DNA from: Theropithecus gelada | Lineage: Eukaryota > Chordata > Mammalia > Primates > Cercopithecidae | Length of the DNA stretch: 64,000 nt | Direction of reading: 5' to 3' | NCBI RefSeq assembly: GCF_003255815.1 | Contig: NC_037670.1 | Span: forward strand, 33,356,276 to 33,420,275 | Shown: in pieces, positions 47,986-61,020 of the stretch | Layout: every line of letters starts with the position of its first letter | Numbering within the stretch: position 1 is the first letter of the stretch | Position numbers and translations under genes: made by a program | Notes under the pieces: model-generated | What the model was told of the DNA's origin: nothing | The model's input: the letters and a program-made list of their open reading frames with translations, nothing else | Databases searched by the model: none

Positions 47986-49778
47986 AAAGAAAGGAAAGAA
48001 GAATGGAGAGAAGGGAAGAAGAATGGGCTCCTAGGACGAGTTAAGGAGCAGCTAGCTCCACGTTTATAAGAGTGATAGACTGGCATGTAGACATGGGTGG
48101 ATCTGTTCCTCCACTGAGAAGGAAAGAGGAGGGGCTTATGCTGTAACCTGAAGGAAATAGATTGGGACTGTGTTGGATCCTCCTGATAGTAGTGATAAAA
48201 TGCTAACATCAGTTATCAAAGGTTACTAATGCTGCCTCCTTGAAAGGATTACAGGGGTTCTCATTTGTCTAAGATGGTTAAAATATTGTGCCTCTTTAAT
48301 ATAAAAAGATGAGGTGTGAGATCTACCAAGCACCTAGCCAGTTTTATTGCAAGGTAGCTTCGAGTATTCCACTTTATAAACAATGCACAAAACACACAGC
48401 CAGGTTCATCTTTCAGGTCTACATCACTGCAGCCATGCTCTTGCTGCCCTTTCCTACTCCCCAACCCACAAAAGCAAATTTACCACGGGCCAAGCATCGC
48501 AGTCCTTCCACATTATCCACCTGTCAGAGAGTGGTGGCTTTTCCCTATGGAGGAGGGAAGGATGTGCTCCCAACCACCATCACTAATCACATTCAGGGAG
48601 CTCCAAGCAAATTTATCTGAGAGAATGGGAGGTATTCAAGCAGGAAAGATGAGTATTTTACTCCTCCATCAGATGCTCCTGCAACAAACTAGCTGAGATG
48701 ACCCCAGGCCCACGATTCTTCAGCATGGGGATAGTTTTGTTATGTGCACAGAATGAACAGCTTAATCAGAGGAAAGAGCTGGGGCTCATCATGAATACCT
48801 TCTTTCAAACTACCATTTTCACAAGGGCACTATTCTTCACTTCAGATCTTCCAAATGACACATTATTACCCTTAATCACAGGATCAAGAGAAGCCACAGT
48901 GGCATTTTCCACCTCACATCTATTCTGAGGATGAGACTGTGGCCCTGAGACCCCTGAGCTGTGCTCCAAAAATCTTCAATCCAAATCACATTTGCCTTTA
49001 TGGTTAAAAATTATTTATGCAGCTATGAATCATGAAAAGGTGGTAATTTTGCTAAGCCAAGGATAAATAGATTCTTTCTTTCACTGAGAGTATAACTAGA
49101 ACACAGAAGAGTTTTAGTGAGAACAGGGGAAATCTATTTATGATCAAAATAGTATTAAAGCTCTGCTTTTCTATGGGTAAGATTTGGTGTTAACTCTATA
49201 GCTGACTTTCTAAAAGAGTTCCAAGATCATCAGCTCAGCTTACTTTGGTGGTTCTCTGAGACTTTTAAAGGAACTGGACAGGAGATACTTCAGAAGCTGG
49301 CTGGAGAACTGCAGAACGTTTATTGGTCTTCAGGTGAGATTTTTGCCTTTATTTCTCCCCATAAGATTCTTTCTTTAAGGTTGGCTAGACCACTTCCGTC
49401 TTTCTTTCAAGAGTCAAAAGTAATTCTAGAATCTGGATTTTATTCTTTCATTAACACATTTTTTACCTTTAGGCAAATCATACAATTTTCTCACCTGAGC
49501 ATCACGGCAATAGCCCAGTGTCACAGTCAATGGGGCAATGGAGGCAGTGTTATGAAGACCTATTCCCTGAGTGGAGGGTAGGTCCAAGGATAGCAACAAT
49601 GGGGATCTGTCACTAGCCCTAGGCATGAAGGAGCAAGAGAAAGGGGCAAATACTAGAATCTTCAGGCTCCCTTAAAAGTGGGCCACCCAACAGGAGCTAT
49701 GGCCTGAAGTAGAGAAATTCATTCATTGGAAACATGAGATCCTGATGAGATGAAGCTCATGGAACCACAAATTTTACT

Positions 49779-49935
49779 TGATATGGTTTGACTCTGTGTC
49801 CTCACCCAAATCTCATGTTGAATTATAATCCCCAGTGTTGGGGGAGGAACCCGGGGGAGGTAACTGGATCATGGGGGCAGATTTCTCAGTTTTCTCATAT
49901 CATCAGTGAGACTATTAAGGGTACATATGTTGTGC
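49779..49935 (+). mobile_element. Truncated MaLR LTR, sense
   Basis: It starts tgatatggtttgactctgtg and continues with cctcacccaaatctcatgtt and ggatcatgggggcagatttc, the 5' half of a THE1/MST LTR. Homology stops near 49935, followed by a (TTA)n run. It is oriented opposite to the solo LTR at 41220-41579. Confidence 0.8.
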
Positions 49936-50494
49936 CTGGCAAAATATTACTTTTTTATTATTACTATTATTATTATTAAGTCAGAAGTTAATACAAAGAG
50001 AAAGAAACACCTCCAGGGACTCTCTAGCTTGTTTCAAAATAAAATCATAAACAATGGGCATCCACGAGGTTCCCTTGTGTTGCTCACAATTAAAATACAA
50101 TATTCAGTGCCCAAAGGACCTGCACACGAAAGAATCATATACAATGATGTTTCTCCAAGCTCTCATAGGGATGCCTCATGTTCAGTGTCATCTTTAAACT
50201 GCAACACCCCTTTTTGGAGGACGTCAAAGTCAAATAAGCTGTGACCTACTTCCAAAGAGCAGGAAGGTCTTGTCGTAAGCGTATAGTATCCTGAAAGCCC
50301 CAAAATATACCAATATGCGGAGCATATCCGGTCCTTTCAGCAAGTCTCCATCCAGGGTACTGCCATGAAACAGATGACACACTAAGGAATTAAGAAAGAG
50401 GATTTACTAAAATAACTAAGGACAGCGGTACAGGCAAGATTTAGGAAAACCAGTGAGGGCCGGAATGATTTATCAAAATGATAACATTAACAAC

Positions 50495-50665
50495 ATGGTA
50501 TTAACAACAAAAATGATAACTTTCTGAGGTAACGTATATGCTAATTAGCTAAACTTAGGCATTCCACAATGTATATGTTTCAAAACATAGATTTTGTATA
50601 TGATGAATACTACTTTATATGTTAATTTTAAAGGTATTTAAAAACAAAAATAGATGATGTGGTCA
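50495..50665 (+). repeat. L1M 3'-end fragment, copy 1
   Basis: aaaatgataactttctgagg, taacgtatatgctaattagc, attccacaatgtatatgttt and tagattttgtatatgatgaa match an old L1 3' end. A diverged second copy lies at 53465-53632. Confidence 0.7.
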
Positions 50666-52144
50666 AATCACATCATTTTACGGTCTTTAACATCCATAAG
50701 CAAGAGGGGGCAGCCAGAATGAATGATGTTTCCATAAGAAAGAACCCACCAAATAGGAGTTGTGGCTATCAGTAGAGGAACACAGCCTCAGCTGACACCA
50801 CTTTAAGATGGGAAGGGGGAGTGGTATGGAACATTATGCAATTGGACTTCCCAATGGACAAACTCAACTAGAAGCCCACGGGGCCAGAGAACATGAGTGA
50901 GCAGAACAGTCTGAGAGGTCAGATTTCTTCCAACATACAAAAAACAAGGCAAGAAAATACACCAAATGAATTGCAGGGATTATAAAGAATTACTACCACA
51001 AGCTCTGTGATATCAAATTAAAACTAAGACCATATGCAAAATTATTCATAAGAAGAAGACGTAAGCCACATTCAGACCCAGAGGATATTGCTCATTCTTG
51101 AGAGAACACCAATGAATAAAAATGTCCAGCATATTTTAATAGAACTTGTTGAATCACTTGGACAAAAAACAGAAAGGATGTCATAATATTCTGCCTCTTT
51201 AGCAGATATTTCTAAATATTCTGGGCTGGGCTTTGGTGCTATTCCAGAGTCCAAGCTCACACCAGGCCTTACAGCTGATCCATGTCTCTTTTATTCCCTA
51301 CTAAAGTAATTAAGAGATATATGACTTGAAGCTGAGCCCAAACTCTCCTCAGCCAGTTGGCGCCATCACTGGAAGGACTATCATTGCTTATAGTGTGCAA
51401 TAGACACAAGAGTAATACCCATGGGTTTGTGGGACTTCAGCAAATAGTCCCTCCCTGAAAACGTTAACAATAGAGGGTCCATTGGTGTAGCTAGTATTGG
51501 TCTCTGGCTTTTTATTCTATTCAACCCACCTGGTATCTGAATACAGTTTTTCTGGAAAAGTATCTCAATGTTGTAACCACCTCAACTAAAATGTGAGTAA
51601 GCCTGTCTTTCCATGACCGTAACATGAATGATTTTTTCCCTCTTCTTACTTCTCTGAATTGTTCAAATTTTTCATTATTTAGAAATGAAAAACTAATTTT
51701 TATTGAAAACTGAGTCTTAATGTTTCAAAAACTCACGAAAGCAGTTTATGTAAGTGCCTAGAAACTTCGTAGGGAGAGAGATGGAGGATAAAACAAAAGA
51801 TTGAAATTAATTATGGGCCTCTTTTTGTAGGCCTGATTTTCAGTGGTTCTGCACTCAGTGGCAAGAACACTTGCATTGTCTTTGAGGGTCATAATATATC
51901 ATAAACAACCTGGGTTTATCTCAGGAAAGCAAAGAGTTTTCAAGTGTAAAGTGGGCCGGGATAACAGTACATTTGCAGACTTAAGAAAAAAAAGATATAC
52001 TGTTATCTCAAGGAAAATAAAAGCACTGAATAAAGTCCTATTTCTATTATAATATTGTGAAAGTCTCTGATGTGAGAAAAGTCAGAGAAACTCCCCTAAC
52101 ATAATAAAGATTAAATACTAAAATCTAAAGACACCAAACATTAT

Positions 52145-53460
52145 GCACACAAAATTTTTAGTTGTATTTTCTGTAGGAAGGAGAACAAAACAAGGATATT
52201 CATTAATAGAGCTACTATTCAGTGTAGTACTAGAGAGAAGGAATTATTAGAAAAAAGAGAGCATGTATAAGGATTCTGAAGAGAGATAAAATGTTATTAT
52301 TGTATGTGTTGTGATCATCTACCCAGACAAATCAACAGTCTCGACAGACAATTAAAAATAATAAGAGTTTATCATGGCTGCCAGATATGCAGCTAACCTA
52401 ACTATAAAAATCAATAGCATCGCTCTACACCAACAATAACTACTTAGAATATATAATATAAACAGGATCTTATTCATAATAACAATAAAAACTATAAACT
52501 GTCTTAAAACTAAGTTAACCAAAAACTCACAAGAACATAATCAATCCCATTTTTAAATGCCAATAAAGGACAAAGAAGGTAAGTTGACTAGATGAAGACA
52601 CAGTCCAAGCTCCTGGGTGAAATGACTATATTATAAAGATGTATTGGTCTCCAAATTAATCTACAAATCTAACAGCAACTGAATCAAAATTATAGTGGTA
52701 TTTCTTTAACGAACTGGATCAATATACTCTAATACTTACATAAAAGAATAAAAGCCCACATGTAGCTAAACCAACTGTCTTAGTCCCTTTAGTGTTGCTG
52801 TAACAGAATACCTGAGGCCAGGTAATTTATTTAAATTTTTTTTAAAAAAAGGTTTATTTGGCTCATGATTCTGGTGGCTGGAAGGCCCAAGGGCATGGCA
52901 CTGGCATCCAGTATCAGCTTCTGGTGAAGGCCTTTCACTGAATGAGTCAAGTGGAAAGGTGAGCAGGCATGTGCAAAGACACCAAACACAAAGAGTAGCC
53001 TTGTTTATAACAACCCATTCTTGTGGAACTAATCCATTCCTGCAAGAACAAGAAGTCACTCACTCCTGAAAGATGACAATAGTCTATTCACGAGGGTTCC
53101 ACCCCCATTACTCAAACACCTCACACTAGGCCGCGCTTCCCAACACTGCTGCATTGAGGATGAAGCCTCAAAGTGAATTTTGGTGGGAACAACCATATTC
53201 AAACCACAGAACCAACCTTTCAGAAGAAAAGGAAAGAGGAAACCTAATGTACCTGATATTGACATACCTCAGAGTCACAGAAAGGTAAATCAGAATAGTA
53301 ATGGCAAAAAAAAAAAAAAAAAAGACAAATTGACCAATAGGACAGAATAGAGCTCAGAGACAGATGCACAAATATGTGGGAAGTTAATATATGAAAAGGC
53401 TAGAGCCATAAGTTAGTGAATACAGGGTAGATTGTTCAATAGATGATGTAGTCACAAATG
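52145..53460 (+). mobile_element. Decayed L1M ORF2 remnant, sense, split by a MaLR LTR
   Basis: The segments gctaacctaactataaaaat, atagcatcgctctacaccaa, gaccaataggacagaataga and gctcagagacagatgcacaa occur in L1 ORF2 order. An LTR at 52776-53209 interrupts them. All frames are broken. Confidence 0.75.
52776..53209 (-). mobile_element. MaLR-type LTR (MLT1/MST-like), antisense
   Basis: It starts tgtcttagtccctttagtgt and ends accatattcaaaccaca. On the - strand this reads as the TGTGGTTTGAATATGG start common to MLT1/MST-type LTRs. The flanks aaccaac (52769-52775 and 53210-53216) are duplicated and the surrounding L1 text resumes, so it inserted into the L1. Confidence 0.7.
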
Positions 53461-53464
53461 TTCT

Positions 53465-53632
53465 AACCACAAAAATGATAACTTTCTGAGGTAATGCATA
53501 CATTAACTAGCTAAACTTGGGCATTCCACAATGTATATATGCTTGAAAACATAGATTTTGTATATGATAAATGCTACTTTATATGTTAATTTTTTAAAAA
53601 TACTTAAAAACAAAAATAGATGATGTGGTTGA
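53465..53632 (+). repeat. L1M 3'-end fragment, copy 2
   Basis: It parallels 50495-50665 almost base for base (aaaatgataactttctgagg, attccacaatgtatata, acatagattttgtatatgat, aaaaatagatgatgtggt), with scattered differences. Confidence 0.7.
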
Positions 53633-53700
53633 GAATTGTTTTTTATATGGAGAAAATAAAATTGACTCCCTACTCAACAACACTCCAAGAACAGACTCTC

Positions 53701-53768
53701 GCCTGAGCCCAAGAGTTTGAGACCAGTCTGGGCAATATAATGAGATCCTCTCTGAAAACAAACAAACA
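53701..53768 (+). repeat. 5'-truncated Alu-like monomer, sense
   Basis: gcctgagcccaagagtttga, then gaccagtctgggcaatataa and a (CAAA)n tail. A full Alu follows directly, and the duplication agactctc encloses both. Confidence 0.75.
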
Positions 53769-53769
53769 G

Positions 53770-54074
53770 GGCTGGGCATGGTGGCTCACACCTATAATCC
53801 CAACACTTTGGGAGGCCGAGGCAGGTGGATCACGAGGTCAGGAGTTCAAGACCAGCCTGGCCAACACAGTGAAACCTCGTCCCTACTAAAAATACAAAAA
53901 AAAAAAAAATTAGCTGGGTGTGGTGGTGGGCGCCTGTAGTCCCAGCTACTTTGGAGGCTGAGGCAGGAGAATTGCTTGAACCTGGAAGGTGGAGGTTGCA
54001 GTGATCCAAGATCACGCCACAGCACTCCAGCCTGGGTGACACAGCGAGACTCTGTCTCAAAGAAAAAAAAAAAA
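53770..54074 (+). repeat. Alu (SINE), sense
   Basis: Full dimeric Alu starting ggctgggcatggtggctcac, inserted at the tail of the older monomer fragment at 53701-53768. Confidence 0.95.
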
Positions 54075-54084
54075 GTAGACTCTC

Positions 54085-54610
54085 AATGTCAAAGGTGTGA
54101 CTCATAGGGCCAGAAGAGGTTTTTAATAAGCATTTAGAATGAGCATAAATAGATCCATTCAATTTCATCAATATTCTTCATATCAAGGAAAGGACAAGAA
54201 CCACAATGAAAAAGTGAGCAAAGAACATTGCTAGGCAATTTACAGAAGTGAAAACCCAAAGGTTTATAAGAGCATATGAAAAGATGTTCAAAATCAATAG
54301 CGATTGGAAAAAATGTAAATTATAATGGCAATGATATATTTCTTGACACACCTTAGTCTTCCAAAAAAAGAAAGCCGAAGCATGAAATGTAGAAAAAGAT
54401 GTGAGGATAGAAGCATCCTCATACATTGGTGGTAAGTACAGACAGTATTGCCAATCCAGAGTACAACTAGCACCATTTAGTGTAAATTAGTCTGTGCATG
54501 TCCTATGGCGCAGCAATTCCACTCTGGGTGTAGAAACTAAGGACATTGTCACACAGATCCATGGAGTGTACAAAACGGGATGTTCCCGGCAGCATTATTT
54601 TTGATGGCGG
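54085..54610 (+). mobile_element. Decayed L1M/HAL1 ORF2 3' part, sense
   Basis: gagcatatgaaaagatgttc, tcatacattggtggtaagta, tatggcgcagcaattccact and ttcccggcagcattattttt follow the order of the 3' part of L1 ORF2. It is heavily mutated. Confidence 0.7.
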
Positions 54611-54669
54611 GAACTAGAGGCAATCTGGCTATCGATTTCTGACACAGGACATACATATGGAAGAAACCG

Positions 54670-55010
54670 CTGGCTTCTCACCAAGCCTTTTTCCTCTTCC
54701 TCCAGAAAAAGCATATTTCTTAGCATCCTCTTGAGATTAGGTATAAATCCATGACTACATTCCAACAACAAAAAAAGAATGTTTGGCTGGAATGCAGTAG
54801 ACTATTTACAGGCTTTGCCAAAAAGAACCCTCTCCAGTGCAACTGTCCCTGCTCTTTCCTCCTGCCCAATGGCTTGAATGGAGATAAGTCCTGGAGCAGC
54901 CTTGGGATGCACGTGATGAAACTGTACCACAAGATGGAAGGAGCCTGGGTCCTAAATTATAGGGACTCCATGTTCTGAACTATTAATTTTGTTTCAACTT
55001 TATTAACTGA
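54670..55010 (+). mobile_element. MLT1-like LTR fossil, sense
   Basis: tccaacaacaaaaaaagaat, ggaatgcagtagactattta, ggatgcacgtgatgaaactg and agatggaaggagcctgggtc fit a diverged MLT1-type LTR. It lies between two L1 pieces, so it probably inserted into the L1. Confidence 0.5.
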
Positions 55011-55074
55011 TTAGATGGTTTGATAAGCCCCTGAAATTCTGAAGGTTTAGCAATGTATTTAGTCATACCTTAGC

Positions 55075-55280
55075 CAATATAAGAGATACAATATGGTGGA
55101 TAAACACCAAGAAGTATTATGAAGCAATTGAAGGTAATAACTTATATATATATAAATTTTATTTTATATATATATAAAATTGTGGGTATCTTAAATATAT
55201 AGTGCTTAGTGGAAAAAAGTGAGGAACAATACTATGTATATCAATTTAAAAATATATGCATACCACCCTGTTCTTTCCTC
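55075..55280 (+). mobile_element. L1M/HAL1 fragment
   Basis: gatacaatatggtggataaa, tattatgaagcaattgaagg and gtgcttagtggaaaaaagtg fit a continuation of the decayed L1 3' part. An AT palindrome lies within it. Confidence 0.5.
55142..55180. repeat. AT-rich palindrome
   Basis: ATTTTATATATATATAAAAT at 55161-55180 is a perfect 20-bp palindrome, and the preceding ttatatatatataaatttt can also pair with it. It could extrude as a cruciform or be unstable. Confidence 0.85.
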
Positions 55281-56982
55281 TTTCTCCTTCATGCAATTTG
55301 GAATGCAAATGTGAAGACTGGGGTTTGGGCTGCTCTCTTGGACTCTGAGAATGGAAACCAAGACTAGAGATGGTAGCGTACATCCTGATGATGAGTTCCT
55401 AATGACATGATGGAAACATCAGGCCACATCTGAAATTATTTTATATGAAAAAAAACTACCTTGTTTGTTAATTTACCATCACATAAAACCATACACATTT
55501 TTCAGGAAGGCACACAAGAAAAGGTTACACATTAAACATGGTATAATGTTGACCTACAGAGGCAGAAAGAAGAGAAGAATGATGGCAGGTTTGGGATAAA
55601 AGGAAATCAAAAAGTGTGTGATTGTATGACTGAATCGATTTAGAAAGTGGCATGCATAGATCAATAGTGATGGTGTAATATGAAGTGAGGACTATGATCA
55701 ATTGCACACCCAGTTCCTAAAAGGATGAAAAGGGCTAAAGAAATGCGCAAACATGTTGATACCAACAACCATCACTCTAACTTTTCGTCTCTAATTCAGG
55801 TGTAGGTCTCAAATAAAGAATCTGATGCATTTACCATTGCCCCGCAATTGATTCTTCTCAAATGCTGCTCAGGCCAACAGAGTTTAGGTCAATGTAAAGG
55901 ATTTTGTGTAAGGTGCCAGTAGGAAGACCACTCAGGAGCTCAGGTGGAGTCAAAGAGCCAGAAGGACATCGCTTCTGCTGCCTGAAGAAATTCCCCTGAA
56001 ACTGTTACAAAGAAAATGCTAACCAGCTCACAATCACACCTTGAAATGGGCTGACATATCAGTTCCAAACTGCTGGCAAGGAGCATGGTAGTTATTTGCC
56101 AAGGGGCCTAAGACTCTTGTCTTGTGAATGAAAATAGGTACCGGGGCACCGCTGAACTAACGTATGCAGTTGTGTGAATTGATCCTGCACTCCATACCGT
56201 AGAATACAAAACAAATCAGAGAGGCCAGAAGCATACACATTCACAAACACCTAGTCCCAAACAGCGTTACATTACCTAAAAGTGTCTCAATTAAGGAGAA
56301 TTACCACCTCCTTTAAAACTGCAATCATAGCCATTATGTATCATCGGGCTGAAATCCATTCCCTGGGAGATGTCCTGATTAAGCAAATTTCCCAATTAAG
56401 CCCATCCCTGTTGAGTGGAGCATACAATTCTGATTAGATTTCTAATTTATATGGGAGGCTTTATATTACATAGAAAGGGAAAAGAGGAGTTGAGGAAAAT
56501 CCTCAGCCTCCAGAATGTCTCCCTGTGCAATTTATCCCTCCAACAGCAAACCTCCCATCTCTGAGGAATGAAAGTAGTTACTAGCCAAAGTCGTTCTAAA
56601 CCTCTTAAGTAAAATACGATTGTCCCTTGTGGAGCCACATCTGCCCTTCAAGAACTTTCAGAAACATCACAATTGTCCTCTTGTGGGATAACCCCTTTCG
56701 CAGGTCAGCAGCAGACAGAGGAACAGAGAGGAAAGGCATGGCCCAGTGTCCAGAATGAGACACGTGCAGTCTTTCATACCTTTTAAAAAATCTTTTGCAG
56801 TGTACTTTGCAGCAAACTCAAATGAGTAAACAAATGCATGAGAACTGAATGGATAGATGAATAAATGACTAACATCACTGACCTTCAGGGCCAGATATAA
56901 AGTTAAGGCATGTCACCATTACATTCACTGATAACACAAAGCCACAAAATCAGGAGAAATATTGGTCTCAAAACCTCACTGA

Positions 56983-57277
56983 GGCTGGGTGTGGTGGTGT
57001 ATGCCTGTAATCCCAGCACTTTGGGAGGCTAAGGCAGGTGAACTGCTTGAGTCCAGGAGTTTGAGACCAGCCTGGGCAACATGGTGAAACCCCATCTTTA
57101 CAAAAAAATATAAAAATTAGTCAGGCATAGTGACACATGTCTGTAGTCCCAGCTACTTGGGGGTATGGATTGAGGCCCGGAGGTCAGGCTGTAGTGAGCC
57201 ATGATCACCTGCTGCACTCCAGAATGGCGAGAATGGGCAACAGAGTGAGACCCTGTCTACAAACAAACAAACAAAAA
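56983..57277 (+). repeat. Old Alu (AluJ-like), sense
   Basis: Full-length but diverged, from ggctgggtgtggtggtgtat to a (CAAA)n tail. It has few CpG sites and an internal rearrangement near 57165-57240. Confidence 0.9.
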
Positions 57278-57619
57278 GACTTCACCAAAAACCTGAAATT
57301 TGAAAATATATTTGACTTCATTATTGGCCAAATTACTTGAACACAGCATCAAATGAAATTACAAACCTCATAAATGTTCCATCAAAACAGTGTTTTACAG
57401 AACTTGCTGGACAGGCTTAAATATGGTCCTATGAGGAGATAGGAACTACTATGGCTTTGAAACTGGCACCTCATCTTTTCAAGCTTTACTTCCCTCATCT
57501 GCAAAATGTATCATTGAACTTAAGTCAGTTCCCAGGGAAATGTTCAGAACAAATAATTTCAGAGGTGATGTCCAACCACCACATCCTGTAGGTCAGAAGA
57601 AGCCAACTATAGAGGCAAA

Positions 57620-57870
57620 AGCAAAGTCTTTGGAGTTGGAATTCTCACTCTCCCATTTACTAGTTACAGGACATGAGCAAGTCACTTGAACCCTCCAAGG
57701 TTTACTTTCCTTCTCTAAAATCCAACTCCTAGAGCTGGGATCACTTTTTGAAGGAACACACATAAAGAGCGAAGCCCATTTCAGAGGCTCCCTGAATCTG
57801 TTCGTTCATCTCTAACATGAGAATAATTACAACTAATCCATAGAGTTTTGTGAAGATTTAGCTCAGTGAC
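57620..57870 (+). repeat. MIR fossil, sense
   Basis: catgagcaagtcacttgaac, ctctaacatgagaataatta and gttttgtgaagatttagctc follow MIR order, with an insertion between the halves. Confidence 0.5.
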
Positions 57871-59651
57871 ATAAGTAGAATCTCCTTTTGACTGTACTAT
57901 ATTCAACAGGGTAAAAGCAGAAACTAACTATTCTTTCTTACCGCTAAATGGAAAAGTGCTAATCACTCCCCATTTTCCATCATTGCATGATAACTTAGGC
58001 AGGTCTCAGAGTTGTTCAGGGGATTTCTGGGTATTTGAACATTCCTTTTTGCATCCAGTCCAATCTAAAGTGACATTTGTCTCTTATTCAGTTAGAACTT
58101 TTCCCCTTCCCCAGCTTGGGTTGCAAATTCTGCACTGCAACAGTCCTTTCCCATGACTCTACTTTGCTGTCCCGCTCCTTCCCCATCACTATGTTACTTC
58201 TGGAGACCTCAAATAAGATGTAGAAGGGAGAGGCAGCAGAAGACAGCTAAGGGTACAAAGGTCTGTCTTGACAGGTGCTGCTTTTATCAGGTGTGGGTGC
58301 TCACTTGTAAGCCAATGGCCAAAGGCTGACTTTCTCCAGCAGGAAATTTTAATGAATTCTTCAGAGTTCCCATGGTAGGAAGTTCCTGTACTCTGCTGTG
58401 CTCTGATTTGGGAGATATCTTCTCTGGCTAACTGCTTTTGACTTCTTTTTAGACCCTACTCCAAGGCACATCCAGGAAGGTTTGTCACCTGGGGTTGTCT
58501 CTACTTGGAAGAAGCTTCTCCTGACCCAGCTACCATCCAATGCATCTGTAGTGGATGCTGCAGTGTGTCCCCTACACCCTCCTTTCAAGACTGAATGATT
58601 TATTTCCCCAGATGGTGGGACTACTGCTGGCACTCACTTCTCAGGAATTCCTCAATAACTGCCTTAAGTGAGGACAGATTCCTTGCATCAGGTCACCCGG
58701 GCAACCTGCCTCCAACGACCAGCCAAAGTGATTACAAAAGACCAGCTCCTTTGGCCCAACTTGGGACAACTCTGAAGGGCCATTTCAGTTTCAGAGTTCC
58801 TGATGGCATCAGTTGAGGACTTCACTCAGACTGTATCACAGTCACTTTCTCTCTCTGGCCAATTCTCCCTTCTTCTCTTCCCTTCTACAAGAGTTGATCC
58901 CAAGAATGCTTCCTAATACTGCCCACTACTCTTCATTTTATAGTGTGCTTCCCAAAGAACCTGGCCTGCAAGTTAAACAGTGGGAAAATGTGGAATCTTT
59001 TCTCCACTATACATATCTCTGTAGCCCCAACAAGCCTCTGACCTTTACACTTCTCCAGAATGATTTAGAGGTCAATGTCTATGTCTCCAAAACTCTGGCA
59101 GATACAAGCAATTATTTCCTAAGAACTAACTAGCCAATATCTGTCTGGAAATACACAATGTATTTCCACAAGTTTTTATAGTTCAAAGCATGTGTGTAGT
59201 GGACTTGTGGGGAGATATATATTCTCCCTCCACTGCTAGATATCCCCAGTCTCTACAAATGGCCTCTTTCTTAGCCTTGACCATCAGGAAATAAAGCTTG
59301 AAGTAGAGGGTATATGTGCTATAAAGGTATCCAAGCTCGAGGAATGGGAGTGAAGAGTGAGGGAGAAGGAGAGCAAAGCAAGTAAGAAAGGAGTAGGAGA
59401 TGTGTGACTGACCTGGATGTCACTAAATGTGACTGATTGCACATCTTGTTGGGATTGTGGCTGAAAGCCATAATAAACACTGCATCTGCATCTCGGGATT
59501 ATTTTTTTCTTAGCCAAAAAAAGAGAAGAATTTATCTATTGGTTTTCTCCCCTCAGTGGCTAAAGTTTGCTTCTACAGAACAATAACTGCCCTACACTTC
59601 CAATTTGAAATGTGTGAGCACCAAGCAGGGGCCCTGAGGTTGGATTTAATG

Positions 59652-61020
59652 TTAGAATTATTTGCCATCTGGAAAGGATAAGAAACAGGTTTATTTTTAA
59701 ATTCATAAGCCTGAATCTTTTATTTGTCTTCTGAATTTTGATAGAAAATAAACATCACTTATAACTTTATCTTTATCTTATCATACACAGCTAAAATAAA
59801 CAAGTTGATTTATATTCTTCCCATGTGAAAAATACACTCATATCCTTTTAAGATCTCTAAGATATTCTCAAGAGTCTCACCTATTATGGCATTCAGCTCA
59901 AGGTCAAGGTTCAAGATCCCATCATTTTAGTCAAGTCCAGGGGTAAGTCAGTCTCCTTGGGTGTATTTCCTCAAAAACAGCACATTGAGTATGGTTTCTC
60001 TCAGTATGAACATCTGTGAACTAAAGAGACAAATTCTCAACTCCTTCATCCCATATTCAACATACAATGGTGATATATGCATAGGATATTCCAACAGACA
60101 CATTCAAAAGAGGGAAAATGGGATACGCACAGCAAACACTGATCCATAGCAATTCTGAAATCTAGCTGGGCTTGCATTGCCAATTTACTGGTTAGAATTC
60201 AGTTTATTGCCTTGAGCTGATTCTCACTGCTCTTTGCTGTGCCTTTTTTGTTCTTGGTTCTCACTTCTGGTTCACCTATCCTTTCCCTTAAGAAAGTACT
60301 GGCATTTCCAATTGAGGAGATTCTTCAGTCTGCTTTCTGTTCACCATAATTGGGGAGTGTAAAGCCCTTTCTATATTTTGTACTGCTTCTGCCACTTTTA
60401 GTCCAAGCTGCTGATGTGTCTACCATTAAAACTCTCTTTAAATTCTGTGGGTAGCCTATGATTGTGTTACCACTCATACCATTAGACAAAAGCCACGAAC
60501 ATAAATCTCCTCAAGATGAGCCCCTTTAGACCTCAGGTTAGCTGTAGGACTTTGTGGGAAACACCCTTAAGATTTTGTATAAGCTCTGTTTTTGATTAGA
60601 AAATATCTAATAGGCACTGCCTTAAGACCTTAGAAGTCTTTTGTATGTCTGAGAGATTCTCTGATGCATTACGTTAGAAGGAATTTAAAGTCCCACCCTG
60701 GAAATAATCTTTGGTCTGAAGCTGCGTCTTAATTTTAGAATCCTTCGCCATCTGGAGAGGATAAAAACCAACTTTATTTTCAAATCTGTAAGCCCTACCT
60801 CTTTTATTTATCCTTTAATTTTTTACAATTGGTAGTTCCACCCTGTCCTCCTAATGTGTATGCGGACCCTTAGACTCCATACAGCTTTGTTCCCCTTATT
60901 GTGCATGTGTCAGGGGACAGAATTTTCCAATTGTGCAATTGTAACCCATTTCTTTTTATCCTCAATTTATTATGCACAGCCAAAAGAAACAAGCTGGCAC
61001 TTTTAATATTCCACCTGAAA
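59652..61020. repeat. Two diverged copies of one sequence, about 1.1 kb apart
   Basis: 59652-59830 and 60735-61020 share tttgccatctgg/ttcgccatctgg, a ggataa stretch, tttatttt plus aagcc, cttttattt and cacagc plus aaa-aaacaag blocks in the same order. The second copy has an extra segment of about 110 bp at 60836-60945. They may be parts of an old retroelement; the family is not recognised. Confidence 0.5.

Noticed and set aside
47754..48209. Open frames coding poly-Leu, poly-Glu or poly-Lys over 47838-48044
   Set aside because: They are translations of a GAA/GGAGAA repeat in three frames; no unique sequence supports a gene.
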